Positions 6,705-15,041 of a stretch of DNA of 64,000 nucleotides are shown here, piece by piece. Every line of letters starts with the position of its first letter. Within the stretch, counting starts at the first letter, position 1. The DNA lies in the NCBI RefSeq assembly GCF_000730245.1, contig NZ_CP004403.1, positions 558,001 through 622,000 of the forward strand, given 5' to 3'. Both the position numbers and the translations under genes were made by a program. Below the pieces are notes generated by a model. It worked only from the letters and a program-made list of their open reading frames with translations. It did not search any database and had not been told where the DNA came from. The DNA is from an endosymbiont of Acanthamoeba sp. UWC8. Lineage in GTDB: Bacteria; Pseudomonadota; Alphaproteobacteria; Rickettsiales; Midichloriaceae.

Positions 6705-9488
6705 TTAAATTGTCATTCCTTTTTTAACATCAGATGCAGAAGCATTTCTTTTTAACCTCTCTTGTTGAGATTCATGGGTAACATTATGTGATTTTGAAGT
6801 AAGATTAGGGCTACTCATACTTCTAGCTAGTTTTTGCACTTCTTGTTGGTCTTGAATATTTAAATTTTTTAGGCCATTACCCTGATTATTGTGACCTACC
6901 TCAGGTGTTGTGACTGTTGCTTGCTGCTGTTGTGGTGCAGGCACAGGCTCTGGTGTCGGCTGCTGCTGTCCTGCTGCTGGTGATGCTTTAGCCGCTTCTA
7001 GTTCTGCTTGTGTCGGACGTGGCGGCACAGGGGGTGATATTGGCTGCTGTTCCTGTTCCGTAGAGATTACCTTTTTATCAGTGGACGGGCTAGCAGCGCC
7101 CTTCCATTCAACTGCCGCAGTTGTAGCTTCTTTATCTTCCTTCTTAGACTCCTGTCCCTTACCGTCATTCCGCTTAGCAGTGTCGGTAGTTTTAGAATTA
7201 GCCGTATTTGCTTTTTGCATACTTCCCGAATTATTAGGCTGATTAACTCCTCCCGTAGTAAGCGCGGCTTTCGTGAAGCTGCCCAGTTCAGGGAGAGCCC
7301 CGGTTGCAGCTTTCACATTTTCAGCCAATGTTTTATCGGTAAACGGAGTAGCTACAATAGCCCCGAGCGCCGCAGTTCCCTTTAAAAGACCGTTCACCAG
7401 ATCACCGAACATGCCCATCGGAGCGGAAACCGCCTTAGCGATGGAATGTCCGACCGGAGAATTGAATACTTTAGCTGCCTTATTTGCAGCTACCGTTCCT
7501 GCGGCAGCCGCCCCGAAAATTACCAACGGCAAAACAGCGGGAGGGAAGAACAGCATAGCTGCAATCAGTAACCCCGCCCAAATCATCATCATAGTTTTAT
7601 TAGACGGAGTAAATTCATCTTTAAGTGCATCGCCGAACCTACTTAAAAACCCGCGTTTTTTAGGTTTTCCGTCATTTTCCTGCTGTGCTTGAGCATCTTG
7701 ATTTTGAATAGTTTGCTCTTGAGCTTGGTCTATCTTGTCTACTTGATTAGAGCCCGGTTTCTGATCTTGCACTGCCTGTTCAGGCGTCGGTGGAAGAGGC
7801 TTGTTCGGTACTATACGTTTTTGTTGATCAGCTTGCTGTTGTTGTGCTGCCTGCTCAGGCGTAGGCGGAAGAGGCTTGTTCGGTACTGCACGTCTTTGTT
7901 GCTGCTCTTGTGCTGCTGAGGTAGGTATATCTGATATGTTATTATTAGGGTTACTCTCCGCCAATTGCGGTATCACAGTTTCTTCCATACCTTCTGTCTT
8001 TGCTTGTAGTTCATCCTTGGTCGCAGGAGGTGCTCCCTGTATTTGTGCTTCAGAAGCTAAATCCCTTGAACTATTTTCATCTTCCGGAATCGGTGGAAGA
8101 GGCCTATCTTCTATGTTTCCTGCACTTTCTTCCCTACTCTTCAATCTTTCTTCTTGCTCCTTTGCTAACTGAGCAACACTTTTTGGCTCTGTACCCGCTT
8201 CCTGATGAGCTTTTGCTATTTCTTCCTTTGCATTTATTTTATTAATATTTTCAGACTGATTTTTAAAAGCTTTTTCCAGAGCATCTCGTCTTTGCGCCAA
8301 ACTTAAAGGCTCCTCCCCTGCTGCCGCTCTAAGCTCTCTGATCTCTTGCTCGGCATCAATTTTATTTGCATTCTTTGCTTGATTATTCTTAACCTCTTCC
8401 TCTAATGCCGCTTTTCTATCCGCTATGCTTTTTCCGCTTTCTCTTATAACTCGCTTAGCTTCTTCAGCGTTGGTTTCCGCGCTTATTTGAGGAGCTTCAG
8501 GTGCAGTAGTACCCTGCTCACTAGTATTGGAGTCTTTACCATTAGCTGCATCTAGTTGAGATAAGGTGGGGGTTACTCCTTCTACCGCATCCCTTGGAGG
8601 AAGGGGAGGAGGCATATCTTCTATGTTTTTTGCACTTTCACCTCTACTCTTCAATCTTTCTTCTTGCTCCTTTACTAGCTGATCAACGCTTTTCCTCTCT
8701 ATGCCTGCTTCCTGATAAGCTTTAGCTATTTCTTCCCCGGCGTTGATTTTTGTACCCGCTTGAGGAACTTCCGGTGTAGTAGTACCCTGCTCTCTGATAT
8801 TGGAACCTTTATCATTTACAGACTGTTCTACCGCCTGCTGTGAAATAGGTTTATCGGGAGTAGCTGCTTCTAAGATAGAGTCTACCGTTACTCTTGCCTT
8901 CTCTGCTATAGCGAGTCCGGGCTCCGTTGTCTGCTGTCTGGCGTTGCTATCTACTTCAGGTGAAGGTTTAGTATTAATCCCATCACTTAATGATTCATTA
9001 ATGCTTTGCATTTTATCAGCTACCTCTTTAGCCGCCTCTAAAAATGCCCGTGATTTAGTATTATCAACCTTTTTTACTTGTCCTAACTCTATTCTAATAG
9101 GAGATACCGGCTTTTTATTTCCTGAAAGCTTTAAAGCTTCAAAATCATCTTTAATTCTAGCGTGTTGTTTTATATTTTCATCTAAGCTATTGGTAAACTC
9201 TAATATATTTTGACCTATGGCTTCCCGATTATCCCCTTTATAATTATTTGCAAAATCGAGCACGCTGCTCGCAGCCTCAACCTGTTCGCTCACATTCTGC
9301 ACTGGGATATTTTTATAAAGTTCCCGCATAGTTGAAAATACAACGGCAAATTTTTCAGCGGAATCCGCAACTTCCTGCATATAGGCAAAAGTATTTTTAA
9401 AAGCTATAGTCGGATCATTTTCAGATTCGCCTAAAATCCGTGCAGTTCTTGCTTCTAAATCTAAATTTTGTTCAAAAATCTCTTTCAT
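6705..9488 (-). CDS. Large proline-rich, low-complexity membrane protein, effector-like
   Basis: A 927-residue protein with no recognised family. Residues about 1-140 are helical. Residues 140-620 are disordered and rich in Glu, Ala, Gln and Pro, with a near-duplicate block of about 50 residues (EEIAKAYQEAG...KEQEERLKSR, near 255-300 and 425-470). Short proline motifs occur: PPPLPPRD (~295), PLPPIPE (~465), NKPLPPTPEQA twice (~540 and ~562) and PPVPPRP (~818). These resemble eukaryotic SH3 ligands. Residues about 630-685 hold one or two hydrophobic segments followed by an Ala/Gly-rich stretch. The tail is disordered. It occupies the tape-measure position of the GTA cluster. Function is unknown; an effector role is inference. 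Confidence 0.6.
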   Translation of the reverse strand: MKEIFEQNLDLEARTARILGESENDPTIAFKNTFAYMQEVADSAEKFAVVFSTMRELYKNIPVQNVSEQVEAASSVLDFANNYKGDNREAIGQNILEFTNSLDENIKQHARIKDDFEALKLSGNKKPVSPIRIELGQVKKVDNTKSRAFLEAAKEVADKMQSINESLSDGINTKPSPEVDSNARQQTTEPGLAIAEKARVTVDSILEAATPDKPISQQAVEQSVNDKGSNIREQGTTTPEVPQAGTKINAGEEIAKAYQEAGIERKSVDQLVKEQEERLKSRGESAKNIEDMPPPLPPRDAVEGVTPTLSQLDAANGKDSNTSEQGTTAPEAPQISAETNAEEAKRVIRESGKSIADRKAALEEEVKNNQAKNANKIDAEQEIRELRAAAGEEPLSLAQRRDALEKAFKNQSENINKINAKEEIAKAHQEAGTEPKSVAQLAKEQEERLKSREESAGNIEDRPLPPIPEDENSSRDLASEAQIQGAPPATKDELQAKTEGMEETVIPQLAESNPNNNISDIPTSAAQEQQQRRAVPNKPLPPTPEQAAQQQQADQQKRIVPNKPLPPTPEQAVQDQKPGSNQVDKIDQAQEQTIQNQDAQAQQENDGKPKKRGFLSRFGDALKDEFTPSNKTMMMIWAGLLIAAMLFFPPAVLPLVIFGAAAAGTVAANKAAKVFNSPVGHSIAKAVSAPMGMFGDLVNGLLKGTAALGAIVATPFTDKTLAENVKAATGALPELGSFTKAALTTGGVNQPNNSGSMQKANTANSKTTDTAKRNDGKGQESKKEDKEATTAAVEWKGAASPSTDKKVISTEQEQQPISPPVPPRPTQAELEAAKASPAAGQQQPTPEPVPAPQQQQATVTTPEVGHNNQGNGLKNLNIQDQQEVQKLARSMSSPNLTSKSHNVTHESQQERLKRNASASDVKKGMTI

Positions 9489-9553
9489 ATACTTAAGCCG
9501 AAATAAAAAATTATAATTTTATCTTAATAAAAAATAGTTAACAAAATATTAAC

Positions 9554-10249
9554 TTAGAACGAAATACCGGGAGTTTTTTGTGAAACATCGGGAGATGCAT
9601 CGGGTGATTTAATATTATCCGAAAACTTCATACTTTTACTCATTGAGTCCAACACCCCAAATTCCTGCCCGAGTGAGGCTATATCTGCTTGAATACTTTT
9701 ATTCTGTGCTGCTTGGGTTTTCTGCATCTCCATCACTTTTTCCTGATGTTGCATTGAAAACTGTCGATCTTCTTTAAACTTTTTGGAATCTTCAATTTTA
9801 CCCATCACCGAAGAAGCTGGTAGATCTTCTCTAACCGCGCCATGCAACTCATGTGGCTCTAGAAAAGTTGTCGCACTTTCAAGCAGCGAAACCTCAGCCA
9901 TATTTTCTGCACCCCCGATCACCATATCTTTAAAACTTCTGTTACGATTTAACAGCCCACTTTTATATTGCTCGAGAGCGGCAGTAGCCTTCCCGATATC
10001 ACTGATTCCATTACTGATTTTTATATCAATAAGCAATTCTTTATCGGCAAGTAAACTCACCTTCTTCTCGATAAAATGCGATAATTCATTTAAGAGCGCG
10101 CTTTGTGATTCGCTTAATTTAGCATTCGGCAAAGGTTGATACCCGTTTTTAAGCGCATCTTTAATTTCGCTTAAATAGTCTTCATTATTTTCTTTAAATT
10201 CTTCGTGCTTTTTGAAAAAAGTATAAAACTCTTCTTTAGAATTTACCAT
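9554..10249 (-). CDS. Unknown 231-residue protein paired with the proline-rich protein
   Basis: Not recognised. The first 100 residues are predominantly helical and charged (FFKKHEEFKENNEDYLSEIK). Residues about 155-205 are Gln/Met/Lys-rich and helical (QHQEKVMEMQKTQAAQNKS). The last 30 are Ser/Pro-rich and probably disordered. It has no signal peptide or membrane segment. It lies 65 bp upstream of the 927-residue gene on the same strand with similar composition (helical front, disordered tail), so the two may form a functional pair. No phage-tail family matches. Confidence 0.55.
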   Translation of the reverse strand: MVNSKEEFYTFFKKHEEFKENNEDYLSEIKDALKNGYQPLPNAKLSESQSALLNELSHFIEKKVSLLADKELLIDIKISNGISDIGKATAALEQYKSGLLNRNRSFKDMVIGGAENMAEVSLLESATTFLEPHELHGAVREDLPASSVMGKIEDSKKFKEDRQFSMQHQEKVMEMQKTQAAQNKSIQADIASLGQEFGVLDSMSKSMKFSDNIKSPDASPDVSQKTPGISF

Positions 10250-10298
10250 ATATCACTCCCTTTCCCCTCTTCTCTTTAATTCTAACATATAATATTTA

Positions 10299-10526
10299 TT
10301 ATTTAAGAAAAAATTGTAAAGCCGCTCCAATAGTTGCTATGAAGGTGGACGTTTGAATAAGTGAAACTCCGATAAACCATTTAAGCAATTCCGACCTCAA
10401 ATGGGCTATTTTTATTTCTATTCTGAGGGCAACTTCCTGCATATTATGTTCAATTTCCTTGTCTCCTTTAAACGCTTTCTTTTTGTTGATTATATTTCTA
10501 AAATAATTTTCTTGAACGTTTTGCAT
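10299..10526 (-). CDS. Small coiled-coil membrane-anchored protein, DUF1640-like
   Basis: A 75-residue protein. Residues 25-50 form an amphipathic helix (EVALRIEIKIAHLRSELLKW). Residues about 52-74 form one membrane segment (FIGVSLIQTSTFIATIGAAL). A heptad helix ending in SELLKW just before a terminal hydrophobic segment is typical of DUF1640/CCDC90-like bacterial proteins. It lies 14 bp downstream of the broken major tail gene. It is not part of canonical GTA clusters and was probably inserted or recruited. Confidence 0.55.
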   Translation of the reverse strand: MQNVQENYFRNIINKKKAFKGDKEIEHNMQEVALRIEIKIAHLRSELLKWFIGVSLIQTSTFIATIGAALQFFLK

Positions 10527-10540
10527 ATGTATTTATTTCA

Positions 10541-10943
10541 TTAGTTAATAATATGTTTAATCAATCCGGAACTAATCAGACCCAGTTCAAATTCAATGAA
10601 TGAATCAAATTTTGCGGTTACTTCGTACTTAGTAATTAAAAACTTTCCGCTTATCAGTCCGCTATCCAGATATATCCTGCATTCTAATTCAGTATTACTG
10701 AAAGCTAAGCTCTTCAGTAGATTCTGCACTTCACTTTTATGATATTCTCCCCCCCATAGAAACAGTTAAACTATTTGTAGAGGAAACGGGAATTTTGGTT
10801 TTCCAATTAGTATCCAAAATACTGTTTTCATTTAAAAATTCGTTTTGTAGACTAAAGTTATATATTTTTACTCCTTTAATCCGGTAGCTTTTATTTTTAA
10901 TATCAAAATAAAAAGCTGAATTATCAAAATCTTGTGCTGTCAT
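10541..10943 (-). pseudogene. GTA major tail protein (TP901-1/gp9-like), split by a frameshift
   Basis: Two adjacent minus-strand frames together make one protein. The first (10943-10737) starts MTAQDFDNSAFYFDIKNKSY and stops soon after SLTVSMGGRIS. The second (to 10541) continues with VQNLLKSLAFSNTELECRIY and GLISGKFLITKYEVTAKFD, matching the C-terminal layout of tail-tube proteins, and has only a GTG at its nominal start. The break is at a run of seven G (plus-strand C run, 10749-10755). Removing one G reads MGGEYHKSEVQNLLKS without a stop. Position just after the DUF3168 gene fits RcGTA g9. It could be a real mutation, slippage, or a homopolymer sequencing error. Confidence 0.75.
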
Positions 10944-10947
10944 ATAT

Positions 10948-11349
10948 TTAATGAATTGTTTCTATCCAGAATTTTACCTTAATTTCTCCGCACCATAGCC
11001 TTTCAGCTTTAATAAAGTTTATTTTAGAACCTAATATTTTTATTCTTGAGACCACAAAGTCCTGCGAGATGTTATTTAAGGTCGGTAAATAATCTTCAAT
11101 AAGATCAATAATTTCAATGCAGGATTTGCTGCTTATATCACGTGTCATAACTTCAAGGCTTACGTTAAACACCCTGCCGTTACTTGAGACGGACGACCAA
11201 TCCTCAACTATCAGATTACTGAATTTTACTACTGGTAAGCTCACTTCTTCAATTAGCCCTGAATATACACCTGATATTTTGCCGGATAATTTTTGACAAT
11301 TATTTAGCGCCCCGATTAATTCTTTTTTAAATGATATTATAGATGTCAT
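10948..11349 (-). CDS. GTA/phage tail terminator-like protein, DUF3168 (RcGTA gp8-like)
   Basis: A 133-residue protein with the DUF3168 layout: an N-terminal helix (SFKKELIGALNNC), a strand with LPVVKFSNLIVEDWSS, then FNVSLEVMTRD and a C-terminal EIKVKFWIETIH strand. DUF3168 proteins act at the tail terminator or head-tail interface. Similarity is judged from layout and position rather than from an exact motif. It starts 1 bp after the head-closure gene and ends 4 bp before the tail-tube gene, as in canonical GTA clusters. Confidence 0.75.
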   Translation of the reverse strand: MTSIISFKKELIGALNNCQKLSGKISGVYSGLIEEVSLPVVKFSNLIVEDWSSVSSNGRVFNVSLEVMTRDISSKSCIEIIDLIEDYLPTLNNISQDFVVSRIKILGSKINFIKAERLWCGEIKVKFWIETIH

Positions 11350-11350
11350 G

Positions 11351-11671
11351 TTATTCCTCTCTGCAATAGATGATTTGAAATATATCTGCTTGGTTATGAT
11401 TTATGATCTTTTCAATTTTGAATATTTGCCGGTTAAATTTTATCCGCATATTTTCCGTAATATTCTCGTTGTAGCGAATCACTATGCTATAATGCCCTTC
11501 TTTTAAATCTACATGAGCCCTATGCTTAACATTCCCCTTTTGAGGAGTTACGGCCGCCCAGACGGATATACCGTCATGCCATGTATAAATACTACCGCCC
11601 ATGTCATCACGAGCTAATTTATAAATTTGAAAGGTAATTCTTTTATTTAGTTGAGTAAATTTCGGGTTCAT
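11351..11671 (-). CDS. Phage head closure/head-tail adaptor protein (RcGTA gp7-like)
   Basis: A 106-residue protein with the Phage_H_T_join pattern: NKRITFQIYKLARDDMGGSIYTW, then VWAAVTPQKGN, IRYNENITENMRIKFNRQIF and a closing EKIINHNQADIFQIIYCREE. The R-D-x-x-G-G-x-x-x-x-W and VWA elements are characteristic of this SPP1 gp16-like family. Such proteins form the ring between connector and tail. It lies 6 bp after the connector gene and 1 bp before the DUF3168 gene. Confidence 0.9.
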   Translation of the reverse strand: MNPKFTQLNKRITFQIYKLARDDMGGSIYTWHDGISVWAAVTPQKGNVKHRAHVDLKEGHYSIVIRYNENITENMRIKFNRQIFKIEKIINHNQADIFQIIYCREE

Positions 11672-11677
11672 AGCTGA

Positions 11678-12205
11678 TTATATTTTTAATTTTTTAAACG
11701 GGTCATATCTTTTCATATCGAAACTTACTTTAGTTCCGCGCGACTCATAAAGGTGAGCAACATGCTCGAGTAAAATTGAACCTAAATGTGCAGGAATTGC
11801 TGCAAATGCAGAACCATATCCGCACTTACATATTATATCAATTTGTGCTGCAATCGGAGTGACGTGAAGCAATAAACAATTCTGATCCAAGCTATAATGC
11901 TCAAGTCCATATTTCATTTTACTGCCGTCATGATACCTTATCTCCACTTGCTTTATGCTTTCTATAGGCCGTATAGGCAATTCAATCTTATAGGTTGCAA
12001 TATCACTAAATTGGATAAGCCATTCCTGATTGATTAAAGCAAGCCCGGTATAGTTTTCACACATTTCGGCCGCGGCATTTATCATTGTTTTAATTAAATT
12101 GTCATCATCATTATGTTCTATCTTGAGAAAGTTTTTAACCTGTGTCATATCAAGTGCCAACCCATGCTCTTTATTCAGCCTTCTCATTACTTTAAATTTT
12201 TTCAT
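11678..12205 (-). CDS. Phage head-tail connector protein (gp6-like; RcGTA gp6)
   Basis: A 175-residue protein. It carries the gp6/phiE125 gp8-type connector signature: QVKNFLKIEHNDDDNLIKTM near the start, then AAAEMCENYTGLALINQEW, ELPIRPIESIKQVEIRYHDG and IPAHLGSILLEHVAHLYESRG near the C-terminus. In HK97-like phages and GTAs this ring attaches beneath the portal. It begins 177 bp after the capsid stop; the gap contains a strong stem-loop. The downstream gene follows within 6 bp. Confidence 0.9.
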   Translation of the reverse strand: MKKFKVMRRLNKEHGLALDMTQVKNFLKIEHNDDDNLIKTMINAAAEMCENYTGLALINQEWLIQFSDIATYKIELPIRPIESIKQVEIRYHDGSKMKYGLEHYSLDQNCLLLHVTPIAAQIDIICKCGYGSAFAAIPAHLGSILLEHVAHLYESRGTKVSFDMKRYDPFKKLKI

Positions 12206-12351
12206 AATTTTAGTGGATTAATTAATTATTTAATATTATCTTAATATTATACTTTAAGGAGCTAGCCGGACGCATTTATATAAACCAAATACACACACAA
12301 TGCCTCCAACTAGATTACATCCCCTAAAGCTTTAGCGAGGGAAGGGAAATA

Positions 12352-12377
12352 TTAGGGAGATAAAAATATCTCCCTAA
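12352..12377 (-). terminator. Stem-loop immediately downstream of the capsid gene
   Basis: An 11-bp perfect inverted repeat, TTAGGGAGATA / TATCTCCCTAA, separated by four bases, starts 6 bp past the capsid stop. On the minus strand it is not followed by a T tract, so it is not a classic intrinsic terminator. It may attenuate transcription or stabilise the capsid mRNA, giving more capsid than downstream connector and tail product. Confidence 0.6.
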
Positions 12378-12382
12378 ATTCA

Positions 12383-13573
12383 TTAAGCACTAAGCTTCAT
12401 TATCTTAAGCGCTTCGAAGTTAATTACATCGCCCCCTACTCTTTTAGTGGTATAGAATTTAACGAATGGTTTATTGGTAAACGGATCCCTTAAAATTCTT
12501 ATATCCTGTCTATCCGCTATTTGGTAAGCATGCTTGAAATCCCCGAATATAATTGATAAGCTACCGTCTTTCATGCTGGGCATATCCGCTGATTCAACCA
12601 CTTCCGCGCCGAGTAAAGTATTAGGTACCTTATGCTCAAGACCCGGCTGCCATAAATATATCCCGCTTACCGGATCCTTTAAAGTCCTTATGCTTTGCAT
12701 TGCATCACGACTCATTAAAAATTTTGCATTATTTGTATAGGCATTTTTTAAGCTAAAGAATAATTTAACTATACTTTCTGCGGTAATCTTGCCGTTAACC
12801 GAAGAATGGATCTGCTCAATTTTTCCCCATTCTTTACCTGCTCCGTAGGTAAGCATACCTTTTGGTTTACCTTCACCGTCTCCGCTTAAAAATGCTTCAT
12901 TTTCTTTTCTCTCAAATATGTCAATAAGCTTATTAGCTAACCAGGATTCAAGGTCAATACTGGTATCATCAATAAGTTTTTGAGTGAGCTTAGGCTGCGC
13001 ATATAATTCATGCACCATTATAACTTTTTTAGATAAGTTCAGCTGAGTAGATTTATCTATATTATCTGCTTCCTGTGTCCATCCGGCATTTGCTTCCGCT
13101 CTATCTTCAATTATTTCCAAGCTACTGCTTGAAATTTCAGCAATGCTCGCAAGTTTTCTGATCGGGGAAAGTTCCTTTAAAGCTTGAGCAATTTTTACCG
13201 CCATTTTATTAGTAATAAGATAGCCGCTGTTTCTATCGGAAAGCTTTGCATGTTTTTGCTCAATATTGATCAAATCATGCTCCATTCCTTTTCTTAAGTA
13301 GTTACAAAAAGCCTTACCGTGGTTCTGCTCATCAATATTATTATATTCGGCTTTCACTTCAGCCGCCGGTCTTGAGAGAGCGGTTTCAATTTTATTTATG
13401 CTTTTTTGATAATGATCAATACTGTCATTTAACCGCTTCAAGTGCATCTCTGTTAACGGGTCAGCTGTACCGTGTTTATTAACTTCAGAAAGTTTTCTGT
13501 CATTTATCGCCTTAAACTGCTCCCAGTTGTGAGCTAAAGTATCAACTTTTTGAGTAATTTCTCCGATATTCAT
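12383..13573 (-). CDS. HK97-fold major capsid protein (RcGTA gp5-like)
   Basis: A 396-residue protein. Residues about 1-110 form a coiled-coil scaffold (delta) domain. From about residue 120 the mature HK97 fold begins: SDRNSGYLITNKMAVKIAQA, LSPIRKLASIAEISSSS, AGWTQEADNID, then LSGDGEGKPKGML and the C-terminal GDFKHAYQIADRQDIRILRD block. The delta domain would be removed by the protease encoded just upstream. Length and motifs are typical and the frame is intact. A tRNA gene lies between it and the protease gene. Confidence 0.95.
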   Translation of the reverse strand: MNIGEITQKVDTLAHNWEQFKAINDRKLSEVNKHGTADPLTEMHLKRLNDSIDHYQKSINKIETALSRPAAEVKAEYNNIDEQNHGKAFCNYLRKGMEHDLINIEQKHAKLSDRNSGYLITNKMAVKIAQALKELSPIRKLASIAEISSSSLEIIEDRAEANAGWTQEADNIDKSTQLNLSKKVIMVHELYAQPKLTQKLIDDTSIDLESWLANKLIDIFERKENEAFLSGDGEGKPKGMLTYGAGKEWGKIEQIHSSVNGKITAESIVKLFFSLKNAYTNNAKFLMSRDAMQSIRTLKDPVSGIYLWQPGLEHKVPNTLLGAEVVESADMPSMKDGSLSIIFGDFKHAYQIADRQDIRILRDPFTNKPFVKFYTTKRVGGDVINFEALKIMKLSA

Positions 13574-13637
13574 ATAGTTCCTTTATTTAGTTATTATTAG
13601 ATTTGATTGTTATAGTGATTTATTCTAGGCATTAGCC

Positions 13638-13666
13638 TTGAATTCTTTTTATTTCTAAGTTATAAG
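13638..13666 (+). promoter_or_regulatory. Sigma70-type promoter for tRNA-Val
   Basis: A TTGAAT (13638-13643) and a TATAAG (13661-13666) are separated by 17 bp and end 20 bp before the first base of the tRNA-Val gene. Spacing and position suit a housekeeping promoter. It reads against the GTA genes on the other strand. Confidence 0.55.
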
Positions 13667-13686
13667 ATAGCTTCCCTTGTCAAAAA

Positions 13687-14268
<582 letters not shown>

Positions 14269-14297
14269 ATAAGGGGTTCTCAAATAATATTTTTAAT

Positions 14298-14621
14298 ATG
14301 CGTTTTTTTATAATTTTTTTATTGTTTCCAATACTTGGATTTGCAAAAGTATATCAGGAAATTACTGATCCTAAGATGCTTGCTTTTCTTAGTGTAGCGG
14401 GGCCAGAGCCTGCAAATGAAATAATTTTGCAGGATGATAGTAGAATGTGGGTACACGGCTGTGCTGCGGGCTCGAGGGTTACTATAAATGATGTACCTGC
14501 CAAGGCCGGCGAATACCGAATAAAAGATAGCGACCATATAATAAAAGTTGACGAAAAGGGCAAATTAGTAGAATCAATAAAGAATATAAAAAACATTACA
14601 TGCATAGGAACTCCAAGTTGA
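14298..14621 (+). CDS. Unknown small exported protein
   Basis: A 107-residue protein with a short signal peptide (MRFFIIFLLFPILGFA, predicted cleavage after Ala16). The mature part contains two cysteines, one in MWVHGCAAGSRVTINDVPA and one near the end (NITCIGTPS), so a disulfide is possible. No family is recognised. It is on the strand opposite to the GTA genes, starts 29 bp from the protease start, and overlaps the EVE gene by 22 bp, which suggests a two-gene insertion. Confidence 0.6.
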   Translation: MRFFIIFLLFPILGFAKVYQEITDPKMLAFLSVAGPEPANEIILQDDSRMWVHGCAAGSRVTINDVPAKAGEYRIKDSDHIIKVDEKGKLVESIKNIKNITCIGTPS

Positions 14622-15028
14622 ATTATTGGTTAGCAAAAAGTGAGCCCGGGGATTATTCCTGGGATGATTTAAAAAGAGACCAAACCACAAGATGGGACGG
14701 GGTTAGGAATTATCAAGCCAGAAACAATCTAAAAATGATGAAAAAAGGTGACTTATGTTTCTTTTATCATTCAATCCATAAACCTGCAATTCAAGGAATT
14801 ATGGAAGTAATAGGAGAGCATTACCTTGATCCGGCAGACGAGAAACAAACCTTTGTTGCGGTTGATATGAAATATGTCAAACCCTTAGCTCGTCCTGTTT
14901 CTTTGTCTGAGATTAAGCAATACGAAGAGCTTGGCAAATTACCGCTTCTTAAACAATCCAGACTTTCAGTGATGCCGATCAAAAAAGAAGAATGGGACTT
15001 TATATTAACTCTTGCAAGTAAAGCGTAA
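14600..15028 (+). CDS. EVE domain-containing protein
   Basis: A 142-residue single-domain protein that matches the EVE/thymocyte nuclear protein 1 family: NYWLAKSEPGDYSWDDL, TTRWDGVRNYQARNNLKMM, GDLCFFYHS, then IQGIMEVIGEHYLDP and LSVMPIKKEEWDFIL. EVE is a PUA-like fold that in other systems recognises modified bases in DNA or RNA. The bacterial housekeeping role is unclear. It ends 13 bp from the convergent portal gene. Placed between g3 and g4, it is not a canonical GTA gene. Confidence 0.9.
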   Translation: MHRNSKLNYWLAKSEPGDYSWDDLKRDQTTRWDGVRNYQARNNLKMMKKGDLCFFYHSIHKPAIQGIMEVIGEHYLDPADEKQTFVAVDMKYVKPLARPVSLSEIKQYEELGKLPLLKQSRLSVMPIKKEEWDFILTLASKA

Positions 15029-15041
15029 CCTTCTGATTTTT

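Noticed and set aside
6910-8245. Four long plus-strand frames opposite the proline-rich protein
   Set aside because: They are Cys/Leu/Ser-rich shadows produced by the biased antisense sequence of the 927-residue gene; no domain or ribosome site supports them.
10541-10729. Separate 62-residue gene
   Set aside because: Its only start is a GTG inside the tail-tube sequence, and it continues the preceding frame after a one-base shift, so I merged it into one pseudogene.
14319-14605. Minus-strand frames opposite the 107-residue exported protein
   Set aside because: No recognisable motif; the plus-strand frame has a signal peptide and couples with the EVE gene.
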